Below are positions 17,033 through 25,563 of a stretch of DNA of 37,378 bases, piece by piece. Origin of the DNA: Chloracidobacterium sp. UBA3360 (lineage in GTDB: Bacteria; Acidobacteriota; Blastocatellia; Pyrinomonadales; Pyrinomonadaceae). The notes beneath the pieces are model-generated. The model worked only from the letters and a program-made list of their open reading frames with translations, was not told the DNA's origin and did no database searches. The position numbers were made by a program, and so were the translations under genes. Each line of letters starts with the position of its first letter. Within the stretch, counting starts at the first letter, position 1. The stretch lies in assembly GCA_002360555.1 (NCBI GenBank), contig DEQS01000001.1, positions 1 through 37,378 on the forward strand, given 5' to 3'.

Positions 17033-18154
17033 ATGTCTGAAACAGAACTGAAACGGACGCCCTTGAATAGCGTTCATCGTGCGCTCGGTGGCCGGATGGT
17101 CGATTTTGGCGGCTGGGATATGCCGGTGCAGTATCCGGCGGGTGTCATTGAGGAGCACATGCGTTGCCGAACGCATTCCGGTCTCTTTGACGTTTCCCAC
17201 ATGGGCGAGATCTGGGTCGAGGGACCGGATGCCATCGATTTTGTTAATCGCCTGACGACCAACGATGTGACCAAGCTCGTAGACGGTCAGGCACATTATT
17301 CTGCTCTGACCAACGTCGGCGGCGGAGTGGTCGATGATCTGCTCGTTTACCGCTTTAGCCATGACCGGCTGCTGCTCGTCGTAAACGCAGGTACGACCGA
17401 AAAGGATTGGGCCTGGATCAAGTCGCACCATTCGGAACACGACGATCTCGCTTTGCGAAATGCGTCAGCAGAATATTGCCAGATCGCCGTCCAAGGCCCT
17501 GACGCGACAGACATCTTGCAAAAACTTACCGCGACCGATCTCGGAGCGATCAAGTATTATCACTTCACGACCGGCGAGGTTGACGGCGTTGACTCGATCA
17601 TCTCGCGTACGGGTTATACGGGCGAAGACGGCTTCGAGGTCTACGCGGCCCCCGAATTCGCTGAGCAGCTTTGGAATAAACTACTCGAGACTGGCAAATA
17701 TGATAGTGAGGGCGGAGTACTTCCCTGCGGGCTTGCGGCACGCAATACGCTGCGGCTCGAATCGGCAATGTCACTCTATGGACACGAGCTTGGCGACGAC
17801 ATCACGCCGCTCGAAGCCGGCCTTGGCTGGATCACAAAACTCGATAAAGAGGGCGGATTTACAGGACGTAACGCTCTTGCTGCACAAAAAGAAAGCGGTT
17901 TGACGCGAAAGATCGCGGGTTTTGAAATGACCGAACCCGGCATCGCCCGCGACGGTTATGACGTGTATGTTGGCGGCGAAAAAGTGGGCATCGTAACGAG
18001 CGGTTCTCCCGCTCCGTTTTTAAAAAAGAACATCGGACTCGCATTTTTACCGCCTGACTTGGCAAAGATCGGGCAAGAAATTAGAATTGAGGTAAGAGGC
18101 AAATATCTCGCGGCGGTCGTAGTTCCAACGCCGTTTTATAAGAGGCAAAAATAG
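17033..18154 (+). CDS. gcvT: Aminomethyltransferase, glycine cleavage T protein
   Basis: The 373-residue length is standard. GcvT moves the methylene group from the lipoyl-bound aminomethyl of GcvH to tetrahydrofolate and releases ammonia. Family segments include GGRMVDFGGWDMPVQY at the N-terminus, SHMGEI, SRTGYTGEDGFEV near the middle and the C-terminal barrel with GIVTSGSPAPFL. It is the first of the glycine cleavage genes here, followed by gcvH after 54 bases. There is no Shine-Dalgarno, and a candidate promoter ends eight bases upstream. No glycine riboswitch fits in the 58-base gap before it. Confidence 0.96.
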   Translation: MSETELKRTPLNSVHRALGGRMVDFGGWDMPVQYPAGVIEEHMRCRTHSGLFDVSHMGEIWVEGPDAIDFVNRLTTNDVTKLVDGQAHYSALTNVGGGVVDDLLVYRFSHDRLLLVVNAGTTEKDWAWIKSHHSEHDDLALRNASAEYCQIAVQGPDATDILQKLTATDLGAIKYYHFTTGEVDGVDSIISRTGYTGEDGFEVYAAPEFAEQLWNKLLETGKYDSEGGVLPCGLAARNTLRLESAMSLYGHELGDDITPLEAGLGWITKLDKEGGFTGRNALAAQKESGLTRKIAGFEMTEPGIARDGYDVYVGGEKVGIVTSGSPAPFLKKNIGLAFLPPDLAKIGQEIRIEVRGKYLAAVVVPTPFYKRQK

Positions 18155-18208
18155 ATCACGGCACTTGGTTTTCACGAAAGCCAAAGGCCTAGATCCAACA
18201 ACCAAACT

Positions 18209-18601
18209 ATGTCACACAACATTCCTGAAAATTTACGTTACAGCAAAGACCACGAGTGGGTCGGCGTTGATGGTGATATCGCAACCATCGGCATCACGGA
18301 TTACGCACAGCATTCGCTTGGCGATGTTGTCTATATCGATATGCCGCGGGTCGGTGATAAATTTAGCGCCCACGAGGCTTTTGGTTCGGTGGAATCGGTC
18401 AAAGCCGTAAGTGAGATCTTTTTGCCCATCGCCGGAGAGATTTCTGAGGTCAACGACGGCCTCAACGACACCCCCGAATCCGTCAATAACGACCCGTACA
18501 CAGACGGCTGGATGGTCAAGATCAAGATGGACAACCCCGGCGAAGCTGACGGAATGCTGTCCGCCGCCGAGTACGAAGAATACCTCGAAGCGTCCGCATA
18601 G
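18209..18601 (+). CDS. gcvH: Glycine cleavage H protein (lipoyl carrier)
   Basis: This 130-residue lipoyl-domain protein carries the aminomethyl intermediate between the P, T and L proteins. The lipoylated lysine is K65 in FGSVESVKAVSE. The N-terminal YSKDHEWV and the C-terminal DGWMVKIK segments are also classical. It follows gcvT, and the next secreted-protein gene begins 11 bases after its stop. It lacks a clear Shine-Dalgarno. Confidence 0.97.
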   Translation: MSHNIPENLRYSKDHEWVGVDGDIATIGITDYAQHSLGDVVYIDMPRVGDKFSAHEAFGSVESVKAVSEIFLPIAGEISEVNDGLNDTPESVNNDPYTDGWMVKIKMDNPGEADGMLSAAEYEEYLEASA

Positions 18602-18612
18602 CTAGGTTCCGT

Positions 18613-19131
18613 ATGAAAAAAGTCATTCTATTACTAGTTTTGGCGGGAATCTCGTGTATTCCGGCATTTGCCCAAAAAGGAAAACCGAAAACAAAGAGTG
18701 CCGGGTCAGGCAGCACTTTTGAGATGACCATCGAACGTGATGGCCAAAAGACCGAGATCAAATGGACCCAGTTCCAGTCGGCTGACGGCAACGCTGTTAA
18801 CGCCGACAAGGGCCGCGTAAACTTGTTTTACGGCGCCAGTAATAATAACGACGATAAAAGTTTTACGTTCAATGGCTGGGTGCCCGCCGGTGAGACCGGA
18901 ACATTTGCCATCGGTTCGGGGCCGAGCGTTGGTTTTTCTGCCCAGACAAGCCTCTTTTCAAATGTCCCTATATTTATGCCCGATAAAGGTGGAACTATCA
19001 CTATTGACGCAAACCCTGCGCAGGGCGGATTTGTTACGGGTACGTTTCAAGGCGTCTGTAAAAACGTGACCGATGCCGGAGCACTCGAAGAATATAAGAT
19101 CAGCGGTTCATTCAAACTTGCACGGCCGTAG
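18613..19131 (+). CDS. Secreted beta-rich protein of unknown function
   Basis: A clean signal peptide (MKKVILLLVLAG core, cleavage after AFA before QKGKPK) precedes a lysine-rich linker. The roughly 140-residue domain is beta-rich (repeated short strands such as SFTFNGWVPAGETGTFAIG) with a single mature cysteine. No family is recognised. It lies between gcvH and gcvPA and ends at a strong terminator, so gcvT, gcvH and this gene form the first glycine cleavage transcript. A functional link with glycine cleavage is not evident. Confidence 0.75.
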   Translation: MKKVILLLVLAGISCIPAFAQKGKPKTKSAGSGSTFEMTIERDGQKTEIKWTQFQSADGNAVNADKGRVNLFYGASNNNDDKSFTFNGWVPAGETGTFAIGSGPSVGFSAQTSLFSNVPIFMPDKGGTITIDANPAQGGFVTGTFQGVCKNVTDAGALEEYKISGSFKLARP

Positions 19132-19162
19132 CGGTACTATTTTTTCGCTTGGATCACGGTTG

Positions 19163-19190
19163 GCCGCGAGCAATTTACTCGCGGCTTTTT
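19163..19190 (+). terminator. Intrinsic terminator ending the gcvT-gcvH unit
   Basis: GCCGCGAG and CTCGCGGC form an 8-bp stem with a 7-base loop, followed directly by five T residues. It separates the gcvTH unit from gcvPA. Confidence 0.9.
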
Positions 19191-19259
19191 CACTTTGTTG
19201 AGATGTGTTTGCTATTATCGTAGTTTCGGAAACACTTTTTGATAACTCCATATTTATAG

Positions 19260-20591
19260 ATGAGATATATACCCAATTCACTCGAAGAACGAGAAGAGAT
19301 GCTGGCAGTGGTCGGCCTCAAAAACGCTGAAGAGCTTTTTCGCTCTATTCCGAAAGATGTCCAACTCGGACGTCCGTTAAACGTCACCGACCCGCTTGCC
19401 GAAAGCGAGGTCATCGCCGCCATGGAAACGATGGCAGCAAAAAATACGGCGACGACAAAACCGTCGTTTCTCGGTGCGGGGGTTTATTCGCACTTTTCGC
19501 CGACGGTCGTAGATCATCTGATCCAGCGAAGCGAGTTTTTCACTAGCTACACGCCTTATCAGCCTGAGATCGCCCAAGGCACTTTGCAATACATTTTTGA
19601 ATTCCAGACGCTCGTGTGCCAGCTCACCGGTATGGAGGTCGCTAATGCGTCAATGTACGACGGCTCGACCGCCATGGCGGAGGCATATCTAATGGCTCAG
19701 CGTGTGACTCGACGCGAAAAGATCGTGGTCGCTCAGAGCGTTCATCCTGAATATCGTGAAGTCGCCACGACATATGACCAGCACGGCGACAGCGAGATCG
19801 TTGAGATCGGTTTCGACGAAGCTACCGGGCGTGTCATTGGCCTCGAGGCTCTCGACGACAAAACCGCGGCACTGGTCGTGCAATCGCCAAATTTCTTTGG
19901 CTGCATCGAAGATCTTGAGACGCTGGCCGCCGCCGCTCACGCGGTCGGAGCATTATTCGTTGTGGTTGTGACCGAAGCGATCTCGTTCGGCCTCCTCAAG
20001 ACGCCGGGCGAATGCGGTGCCGACATCGTCGTCGGCGAAGGCCAGTCTTGGGGCGTGCCGATGTCATTTGGAGGGCCGCATGTGGGGCTGTTTGCAACGC
20101 AGGAAAAATTTGTCCGCCAGATGCCCGGACGCCTTTGCGGCGTGGCTTACGATAAGAACGGCAATCGCGGTTTTGTATTGACGCTATCGACCCGCGAACA
20201 GCATATCCGCCGCGAAAAAGCTACCTCGAACATCTGCACCAACCAAGGCCTCATCGCCCTCGCCGCGACCATATATATGGAGACGATGGGCAAAAAGGGC
20301 TTACAAGAGGTCGCGATGCAAAACGCTCAAAAGGCAGCCTACGCTAAAGACCAGATCGCAGCGATCGATGGCTATGAGATTGCGTTCTCGTCGCCGACAT
20401 TTAACGAATTTGTGGTCCGCGGCCCGCGTCCGGCGACTGAGACACTCGAATTAGTTCGCGGAAAAGGCATCATCGGTGGGCTCGCTCTTTCGAAATATTA
20501 CGACGGCCACGACAACGATCTCCTCGTCTGCGTGACCGAGACAAATTCGCGCGAGCAGATCGATGCACTTGTGGTGTCATTGGCCGGGTAA
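19260..20591 (+). CDS. gcvPA: Glycine dehydrogenase (decarboxylating) subunit 1
   Basis: At 443 residues it matches the N-terminal half of split P proteins. Together with GcvPB it decarboxylates glycine and loads the aminomethyl group on GcvH. Recognisable segments are MRYIPNSLEEREEML, FLGAGVYSHFSPTVVDHL, TPYQPEIAQGTLQ and SFGGPHVGLF. The PLP-binding lysine resides in the partner subunit, as expected. The stop codon overlaps the ATG of a 45-residue microprotein gene (TAATG). No Shine-Dalgarno precedes the start. Confidence 0.95.
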   Translation: MRYIPNSLEEREEMLAVVGLKNAEELFRSIPKDVQLGRPLNVTDPLAESEVIAAMETMAAKNTATTKPSFLGAGVYSHFSPTVVDHLIQRSEFFTSYTPYQPEIAQGTLQYIFEFQTLVCQLTGMEVANASMYDGSTAMAEAYLMAQRVTRREKIVVAQSVHPEYREVATTYDQHGDSEIVEIGFDEATGRVIGLEALDDKTAALVVQSPNFFGCIEDLETLAAAAHAVGALFVVVVTEAISFGLLKTPGECGADIVVGEGQSWGVPMSFGGPHVGLFATQEKFVRQMPGRLCGVAYDKNGNRGFVLTLSTREQHIRREKATSNICTNQGLIALAATIYMETMGKKGLQEVAMQNAQKAAYAKDQIAAIDGYEIAFSSPTFNEFVVRGPRPATETLELVRGKGIIGGLALSKYYDGHDNDLLVCVTETNSREQIDALVVSLAG

Positions 20592-20728
20592 TGGAAAATC
20601 CGGTTTACAACTTGAGCGAAGGCTTGATATGTTTTGTTCCGGTGTTCTTGATCATTAGCCTTCTCGCAGCAGCTTTGCTTTGGAATAGCTGGCCGGAGAG
20701 GAACAAAGACGTTGATGAGAAAGAATAA
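20591..20728 (+). CDS. 45-aa single-span membrane microprotein, first of a pair
   Basis: The ATG overlaps the gcvPA stop by one base. The product has a short polar N-terminus, one hydrophobic span (about residues 11-31, LICFVPVFLIISLLAAALLW) and a charged C-terminal tail rich in K, D and E. The core C-F-V-P-V-F-L-I-I matches C-I-V-P-V-F-L-V-I of the next microprotein, and most of the codon differences there are synonymous. That pattern indicates selection on the protein. The adjacency TAA-ATG to the second gene suggests coupled translation. Function is unknown; a small membrane partner or anchor for a neighbouring product is one possibility. Confidence 0.7.
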   Translation: MENPVYNLSEGLICFVPVFLIISLLAAALLWNSWPERNKDVDEKE

Positions 20729-20842
20729 ATGATCTTCGGCGCGACCGAAATTTTGCTCTGCATCGTGCCGGTATTTTTGGTCATCGCCGTCATAGGCGTG
20801 ATGCTGGTGTTGAGAAATCAAAAGAAAGGAGAGGATGAATGA
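20729..20842 (+). CDS. 37-aa single-span membrane microprotein, second of a pair
   Basis: It begins immediately after the first microprotein's stop, and its own stop overlaps the next gene's start (ATGA). The span (ILLCIVPVFLVIAVIGVML) is followed by a basic/acidic tail (RNQKKGEDE), so the orientation is probably N-out/C-in like its sibling. It shares the C-x-VPVFL-x-I motif with the upstream gene and appears to be a tandem paralogue. The last codons contain the GGAGAGG ribosome site of the downstream PLP enzyme. Function is unknown. Confidence 0.7.
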   Translation: MIFGATEILLCIVPVFLVIAVIGVMLVLRNQKKGEDE

Positions 20843-22158
20843 CAAATCGAAATGACATCGACCGCCGTGGATTTCTCTCCTTCGCCGGCAAAGGCCTCGG
20901 TCTTGCCGCCCTCACTTCGGCTACCGTCGGCTCGCTTTTCAACAAAGTCGTCGCGGCTGGCAAACATATCGAACATCTATCACCGATCGAAGCCGCAATG
21001 GATGAAGATTACTGGGCAACGATCCAACAGGCTTTTTCTGTGACGCGGGGTATCGTCAACCTCAATAACGGCGGCGTCTCGCCCAGCCCGCGAATGGTGA
21101 CCGAGGCGTTTGTCCGCTACACCTGGCAGCAAGAGGACGCGACCGCTTACACGATGTGGCGGATACTTGAGCCGCAATCCGAAACCGTTCGCACCGGCTT
21201 AGCCGAAGTGTTTGGCTGTTCGGCTGAGGAAATCGCGATCACACGCAATGCATCGGAGTCGCTCGAAATTTTGCTGATGGGCATGGATTTCAAATCCGGC
21301 GACGAGATCCTGACCACAACGCAGGATTATCCGCGAATGATCACAACACTCAAACAACGTGAAATGCGCGAGGGGCTAAAACTCAATCTCATCAAGATCC
21401 CGCTTGCCCCCAAAAACGTAGATGACATCGCCGCCGCCTTTGAGCGCGCGGTCACGCCAAAGACAAAGCTCATCCTCGTTTCGCATCAGATCAATCTGAC
21501 AGGGCAAATATTGCCCGTAAAGAAAATTTGCGACATGGCTCGCTCCAAAGGCATCGAGACCATCGTTGACGGAGCCCATGCGTTTGCCCAGTTCGATTTC
21601 AAACGCGACGACCTCGGCTGCGATTATTACGGCACTTCGCTACACAAATGGATCTACGCTCCTAAAGGCACGGGGATGCTCTATGTTAAAAAAGACAAGA
21701 TCGCCAAGGTCTGGGCTCTGATGGCATCCGAGGATAAAAACCGCAACGACATCCGCAAATTCGAAGAGATCGGCACCCACTCGGCGGCAATGCGGCTTGC
21801 GATCGGCGAGGCCGTTTTGTTTCACAACGCCATCGGCGGCAAACGCAAAGAAGAACGTCTGCGGTACCTGTCGCGTTATTGGATGAATCGCCTCAAAGAT
21901 GTGCCAAAGGTCGGATTTAACACTTCGTTCGACCCAAAACAGTCATGTGCGATCGCTAATTTCAAGATCGACGGCATCGACCCGGTCGAGATCGGCAACC
22001 ATCTGATGGCCAAACATTACATTTTTACGACGCCGATCGTCCACGACGAATTTACCGGCATCCGCATCACCCCCAATGTCTATACGACGCTGTGGGAACT
22101 AGACCGTTTTTGCGACGTCGTCGAATCGATAGCGAGAAAAGGATTGCCGAAAGTATAG
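20839..22158 (+). CDS. Tat-exported class V aminotransferase-fold PLP enzyme
   Basis: The 439-residue protein starts with a twin-arginine signal (DRRGFLSF, then a mild hydrophobic stretch to about residue 40). The rest is a fold-type I, class V PLP domain like isopenicillin N epimerase and cysteine desulfurases: NLNNGGVSPSP near the start, ITRNASESLE, VDGAHAFAQ, and the Schiff-base lysine K270 in GTSLHKWIYAPKGTG. A Tat signal fits export after PLP insertion. No catalytic cysteine loop of desulfurases is obvious, so the reaction is unknown. A GGAGAGG Shine-Dalgarno lies in the end of the preceding microprotein gene, and gcvPB follows after six bases. Confidence 0.87.
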   Translation: MTNRNDIDRRGFLSFAGKGLGLAALTSATVGSLFNKVVAAGKHIEHLSPIEAAMDEDYWATIQQAFSVTRGIVNLNNGGVSPSPRMVTEAFVRYTWQQEDATAYTMWRILEPQSETVRTGLAEVFGCSAEEIAITRNASESLEILLMGMDFKSGDEILTTTQDYPRMITTLKQREMREGLKLNLIKIPLAPKNVDDIAAAFERAVTPKTKLILVSHQINLTGQILPVKKICDMARSKGIETIVDGAHAFAQFDFKRDDLGCDYYGTSLHKWIYAPKGTGMLYVKKDKIAKVWALMASEDKNRNDIRKFEEIGTHSAAMRLAIGEAVLFHNAIGGKRKEERLRYLSRYWMNRLKDVPKVGFNTSFDPKQSCAIANFKIDGIDPVEIGNHLMAKHYIFTTPIVHDEFTGIRITPNVYTTLWELDRFCDVVESIARKGLPKV

Positions 22159-22164
22159 GTTTTT

Positions 22165-23682
22165 ATGAGCATTAAAAAAGTTACGCAGCACCCAACGCAA
22201 AATGAGTCGTTGATATTTGAACGGTCGCAGACCGGACGTGTTGGCTATCGTCTGCCCAAGCTCGATGTGCCAGAGACATCCGATGTCATTCCGGCAGAGT
22301 TTCGCCGCAACGACGATCTAGACGGTGTGCCTGAGGTTTCCGAGGTCGATGTTATTCGTCATTTTACGCGGATCTCGACTTGGAATTACTCGATCGACCT
22401 CGGCATGTATCCGCTTGGGTCGTGCACGATGAAATACAATTCGCGCCTTAACGAAAAGGTCGCGCGTATCGGCGGTTTTGCCGGATTGCATCCGCTGGCA
22501 CCTGAGGCTGAGTCACAAGGCGCCTTGGAGTTGATCTACAGACTGCAAGAAGATCTCGCCGAGATCACAGGCCTGCCTGGAGTGTCGCTGCAACCAGCCG
22601 CCGGTGCACAGGGCGAGATGACCGGCGTTATGCTGATCCGTGCGTTTCTAGACCAACGCGACGGCGAGGCTTCGAAAGACCGACGCGTGATCCTTATACC
22701 CGATTCGGCACACGGCACCAATCCGGCATCGGCCGCGATGTCGGGCTTTACGGTCAAGACGATTCATTCAACTGCCGAAGGCTTGACCGACATGAACCAC
22801 CTTCGTGAGCTTTGCAACGAGGGCGGCGTTGCCGGCCTAATGCTGACAAATCCAAATACTGTCGGCATTTTCGAACGAAATATTCGCGAGATCTGTGAAA
22901 CCATCCATGCTGCCGGTGGCCTCGTGTATATGGACGGTGCAAATATGAACGCTCTTGTCGGCGTCGCCCGTCCCGGCGACATGGGTGTCGATGTCATACA
23001 TCTCAATCTGCACAAAACATTCTCAACCCCACATGGCGGCGGCGGCCCGGGATGCGGACCGTGTTTGTGTTCTGCGGAATTGGCACCCTTTCTGCCGACA
23101 CCTCGTATCGAGAAGTCCGGTGAGACGTATAGATTGAACTACGATGTGCCTACCTCGATCGGCCGCGTCAAGGCATTTTACGGCAACTTCGGCATGATGG
23201 TGCGTGCCCTTTCTTACATTTACACTCACGGAAACGACGGGCTTAAAGAGGCGACCGAGGCGGCGGTGCTAAACGCACGATATGTCTCAAATGCTCTCGC
23301 TGCAACCTACGACAAACCGTACGAATCAGACTGTATGCACGAGGCGATATTCTCGCATAAAAACCAGTCGAAAAAAGGCGTCGTTACGCTTGATATCGCA
23401 AAGCGTTTGATCGATTACGGCTTTCACCCGATGACGGTCTATTTCCCGCTCGTTGTCGAGGGTGCGATGCTCATCGAGCCGACCGAATCAGTCGGACGTG
23501 CCGACCTCGACGCGTTTGTCGAAGCAATGATCGACATCGACCGCGAAGCTCAGGACGACCCCGAACTCGTCATCAACGCCCCACACTCGACACGCATCGG
23601 ACGACTCGACGAAGCGACAGCTGCCCGTAAACCTGTTTTGCGCTGGCGCGAAGACATGGAATCAACAGCGAAAGCCGCCTAA
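22165..23682 (+). CDS. gcvPB: Glycine dehydrogenase (decarboxylating) subunit 2
   Basis: The 505-residue product is the C-terminal-half type of the P protein and carries PLP on K284 in LNLHKTFSTPHGGGGPGCGP. Other family segments are FTRISTWNYSIDLGMYPLGSCTMKYN and SLQPAAGAQGE. With GcvPA, GcvH and GcvT it makes the complete substrate-specific part of the glycine cleavage system. The shared L protein (lipoamide dehydrogenase) is not in the window. It is separated from gcvPA by the two microprotein genes and the Tat PLP enzyme, all closely packed, so one transcript is likely. Confidence 0.96.
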   Translation: MSIKKVTQHPTQNESLIFERSQTGRVGYRLPKLDVPETSDVIPAEFRRNDDLDGVPEVSEVDVIRHFTRISTWNYSIDLGMYPLGSCTMKYNSRLNEKVARIGGFAGLHPLAPEAESQGALELIYRLQEDLAEITGLPGVSLQPAAGAQGEMTGVMLIRAFLDQRDGEASKDRRVILIPDSAHGTNPASAAMSGFTVKTIHSTAEGLTDMNHLRELCNEGGVAGLMLTNPNTVGIFERNIREICETIHAAGGLVYMDGANMNALVGVARPGDMGVDVIHLNLHKTFSTPHGGGGPGCGPCLCSAELAPFLPTPRIEKSGETYRLNYDVPTSIGRVKAFYGNFGMMVRALSYIYTHGNDGLKEATEAAVLNARYVSNALAATYDKPYESDCMHEAIFSHKNQSKKGVVTLDIAKRLIDYGFHPMTVYFPLVVEGAMLIEPTESVGRADLDAFVEAMIDIDREAQDDPELVINAPHSTRIGRLDEATAARKPVLRWREDMESTAKAA

Positions 23683-23728
23683 TTGAATGGCTTGAAATCG
23701 CTAACCGAATTTTCGTTGGAGATCAATT

Positions 23729-25066
23729 ATGAACAATTCCCCATCTGCGTTCAGATCGAGTTGGCCACTGCGTACTGTCAGATGTTCATTTGTCATTCTG
23801 GCCATCCTAACCCTTAGTACATTTGCGTTTGCACAATCGTTGGACAGGTTACAGCGGGAACGTGCAAAAGACATGCTTAATGCTGTTAAAGGTGAGATCA
23901 AGAAAAACTATTACGACCCGACTTTCCACGGTATTGACCTAGACGCGCGCTTTAAAACGGCGGAAGACGCAATTGATAAAGCGACATCACTTGGGCAATC
24001 GTTTGGCATCATCGCCCAGGCGGTCCTGGAATTAAATGATTCGCACACAACTTTTTACCCGCCGCAACGCACCGCGCAATTCGATTACGGCGTACGTTGG
24101 CAAATGATCGGTGAAAAGTGTTTCATCACGAGCGTCAGACCAAAAAGTGATGCCGAAAAGCAAGGCCTTAAAGCCGGTGACGAAATACTGTCGATCGAGG
24201 GTTTCCGGCCGAATAGAAAGGAAATCTGGAAAGTTAACTATTACTATTACACGCTCAGCCCAAGAACGGAGTTAAATTTCAAGGTGATCGGCCCGAGTGC
24301 AAAAGAACCGAGAGAAATAACGATCGCAACTAAAATCACCGAACTTAAGGGCGTACTGAGTCTGGCTGATATGTTCCGTTCTTATGAACTAGGCCTTGAC
24401 GAAAAAGTTAAACATGGATTCGCTAGGGTTGGACGGACCGCGGTATGGAAAATGCCGACCTTTTCAATCGACCCTGCGAATATTACCAACATTATGAATG
24501 GGCGACTACGCGATGCCTCAAACATCATCTTCGACCTTCGAGGTAATGGTGGTGGTTTGGTCGTCACTTTAGAGGAATTGGCTGGCTATTTTGTCGAAAA
24601 GGACACCAAGATCGCCGACCTGAAAGGTCGAAAGAAAATGGACCCACAAATGGCGAAGACAAAGGGGAAAAATGTCTATCATGGAAATGTTGTTGTTTTG
24701 GTAGATGCGAATTCGGCGTCGGCGTCGGAGATATTTGCCCGGTTTCTTCAAATCAACGAACGCGCGGTTGTTATCGGCGACCGGTCTGCCGGAGCCGTTA
24801 TGCAATCCTCGAGCATACCTATGCAATTGGGTACTCAGTCAATAGTCCCGTATGGCATGAGTCTTACAAATGCGGACGTAATAATGACCGATGGAAACAG
24901 CTTGGAACATGTGGGAGTTACCCCCCAGCTGTTTATGATCCCGACCGCGGCCGATATTGCGGCTCAACGAGATCCGGTACTTGCAGCGGCTTTCGAATTG
25001 TTAGGTGAAAAACTATCGGCCGTTGATGCCGGTAAACTATTTCCATATCAGTGGGATGATAATTAA
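23729..25066 (+). CDS. Secreted S41-family (tail-specific protease-like) protein
   Basis: The 445-residue protein has a signal peptide ending AFAQ near residue 36, a PDZ-like module (about 115-205, with SDAEKQGLKAGDEILSIEG) and an S41 core (about 235-400). The core shows IIFDLRGNGGG and the nucleophile segment DANSASASEIF (likely S331). In C-terminal processing proteases a lysine lies 25 residues later; here the aligned segment GDRSAGAV has alanine (A356). It may therefore use a tricorn-like mechanism or be catalytically altered. A GGAG ribosome site lies eight bases before the ATG. The gene stands 46 bases after gcvPB. Confidence 0.85.
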   Translation: MNNSPSAFRSSWPLRTVRCSFVILAILTLSTFAFAQSLDRLQRERAKDMLNAVKGEIKKNYYDPTFHGIDLDARFKTAEDAIDKATSLGQSFGIIAQAVLELNDSHTTFYPPQRTAQFDYGVRWQMIGEKCFITSVRPKSDAEKQGLKAGDEILSIEGFRPNRKEIWKVNYYYYTLSPRTELNFKVIGPSAKEPREITIATKITELKGVLSLADMFRSYELGLDEKVKHGFARVGRTAVWKMPTFSIDPANITNIMNGRLRDASNIIFDLRGNGGGLVVTLEELAGYFVEKDTKIADLKGRKKMDPQMAKTKGKNVYHGNVVVLVDANSASASEIFARFLQINERAVVIGDRSAGAVMQSSSIPMQLGTQSIVPYGMSLTNADVIMTDGNSLEHVGVTPQLFMIPTAADIAAQRDPVLAAAFELLGEKLSAVDAGKLFPYQWDDN

Positions 25067-25111
25067 GTCCCTATCGATATTATTTGGTCAAAGAAAATAT
25101 TTTTAAACACT

Positions 25112-25501
25112 ATGAAGGTCAGAATTTTGTTATCAGTTTTACTCACCGTTTCTGTATTGAGTCTCGCGGCGGTCACATCCGCCGACGGCGTTACAAAACG
25201 AATCCGATTTGCCAAGGGCAAGCACTCGGCGACCGTCTCGAACAGCGTCGTTCGCGGCGACCGTGATACTTATATTGCCGGTGCTGGTACCGGTCAGACG
25301 ATGACCGTTAAGATCACCTCGCTAGAGGACAACGCTGTTTTTCAGATCGAAGCTCCTAACGGCGAATTTCTCGACGGGGCCGGCGAAACAGATGATGCGA
25401 TGGAGTTTACGGGCGAGTTACCCTCCAAGGGCGATTACAAGATCATCGTCGGCGGCACACGCGGTAATGCGACATATAAATTGACGGTTATGATCAAATA
25501 G
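25112..25501 (+). CDS. Small secreted protein with pre-peptidase C-terminal-like fold
   Basis: The 129-residue product has a signal peptide (core LLSVLLTVSVLSLAAV). A roughly 95-residue beta domain follows, with RIRFAKGKHSATVSNSVVRGDRD and a DGAGETDDAMEFTGELPSKGDYKIIV pattern. This resembles PPC-type domains, which are often carried by secreted proteases and are here free-standing. It lies after the S41 protease homologue and ends in an intrinsic terminator. The role is unknown. Confidence 0.75.
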   Translation: MKVRILLSVLLTVSVLSLAAVTSADGVTKRIRFAKGKHSATVSNSVVRGDRDTYIAGAGTGQTMTVKITSLEDNAVFQIEAPNGEFLDGAGETDDAMEFTGELPSKGDYKIIVGGTRGNATYKLTVMIK

Positions 25502-25528
25502 TCGCAATCGATTAGTATTTGATATTTA

Positions 25529-25557
25529 GCCGTGAGAATATCGCTCACGGCTTTTTT
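25529..25557 (+). terminator. Intrinsic terminator
   Basis: GCCGTGAG and CTCACGGC form an 8-bp stem around a 7-base loop, followed by six T residues. Because it must act before the next gene, it argues against starting that gene at 25519. Confidence 0.9.
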
Positions 25558-25563
25558 GTTTTG

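Noticed and set aside
25519..25563. Longer N-terminus of the TVP38-type protein
   Set aside because: It would translate through a strong terminator hairpin and U-run belonging to the preceding gene.
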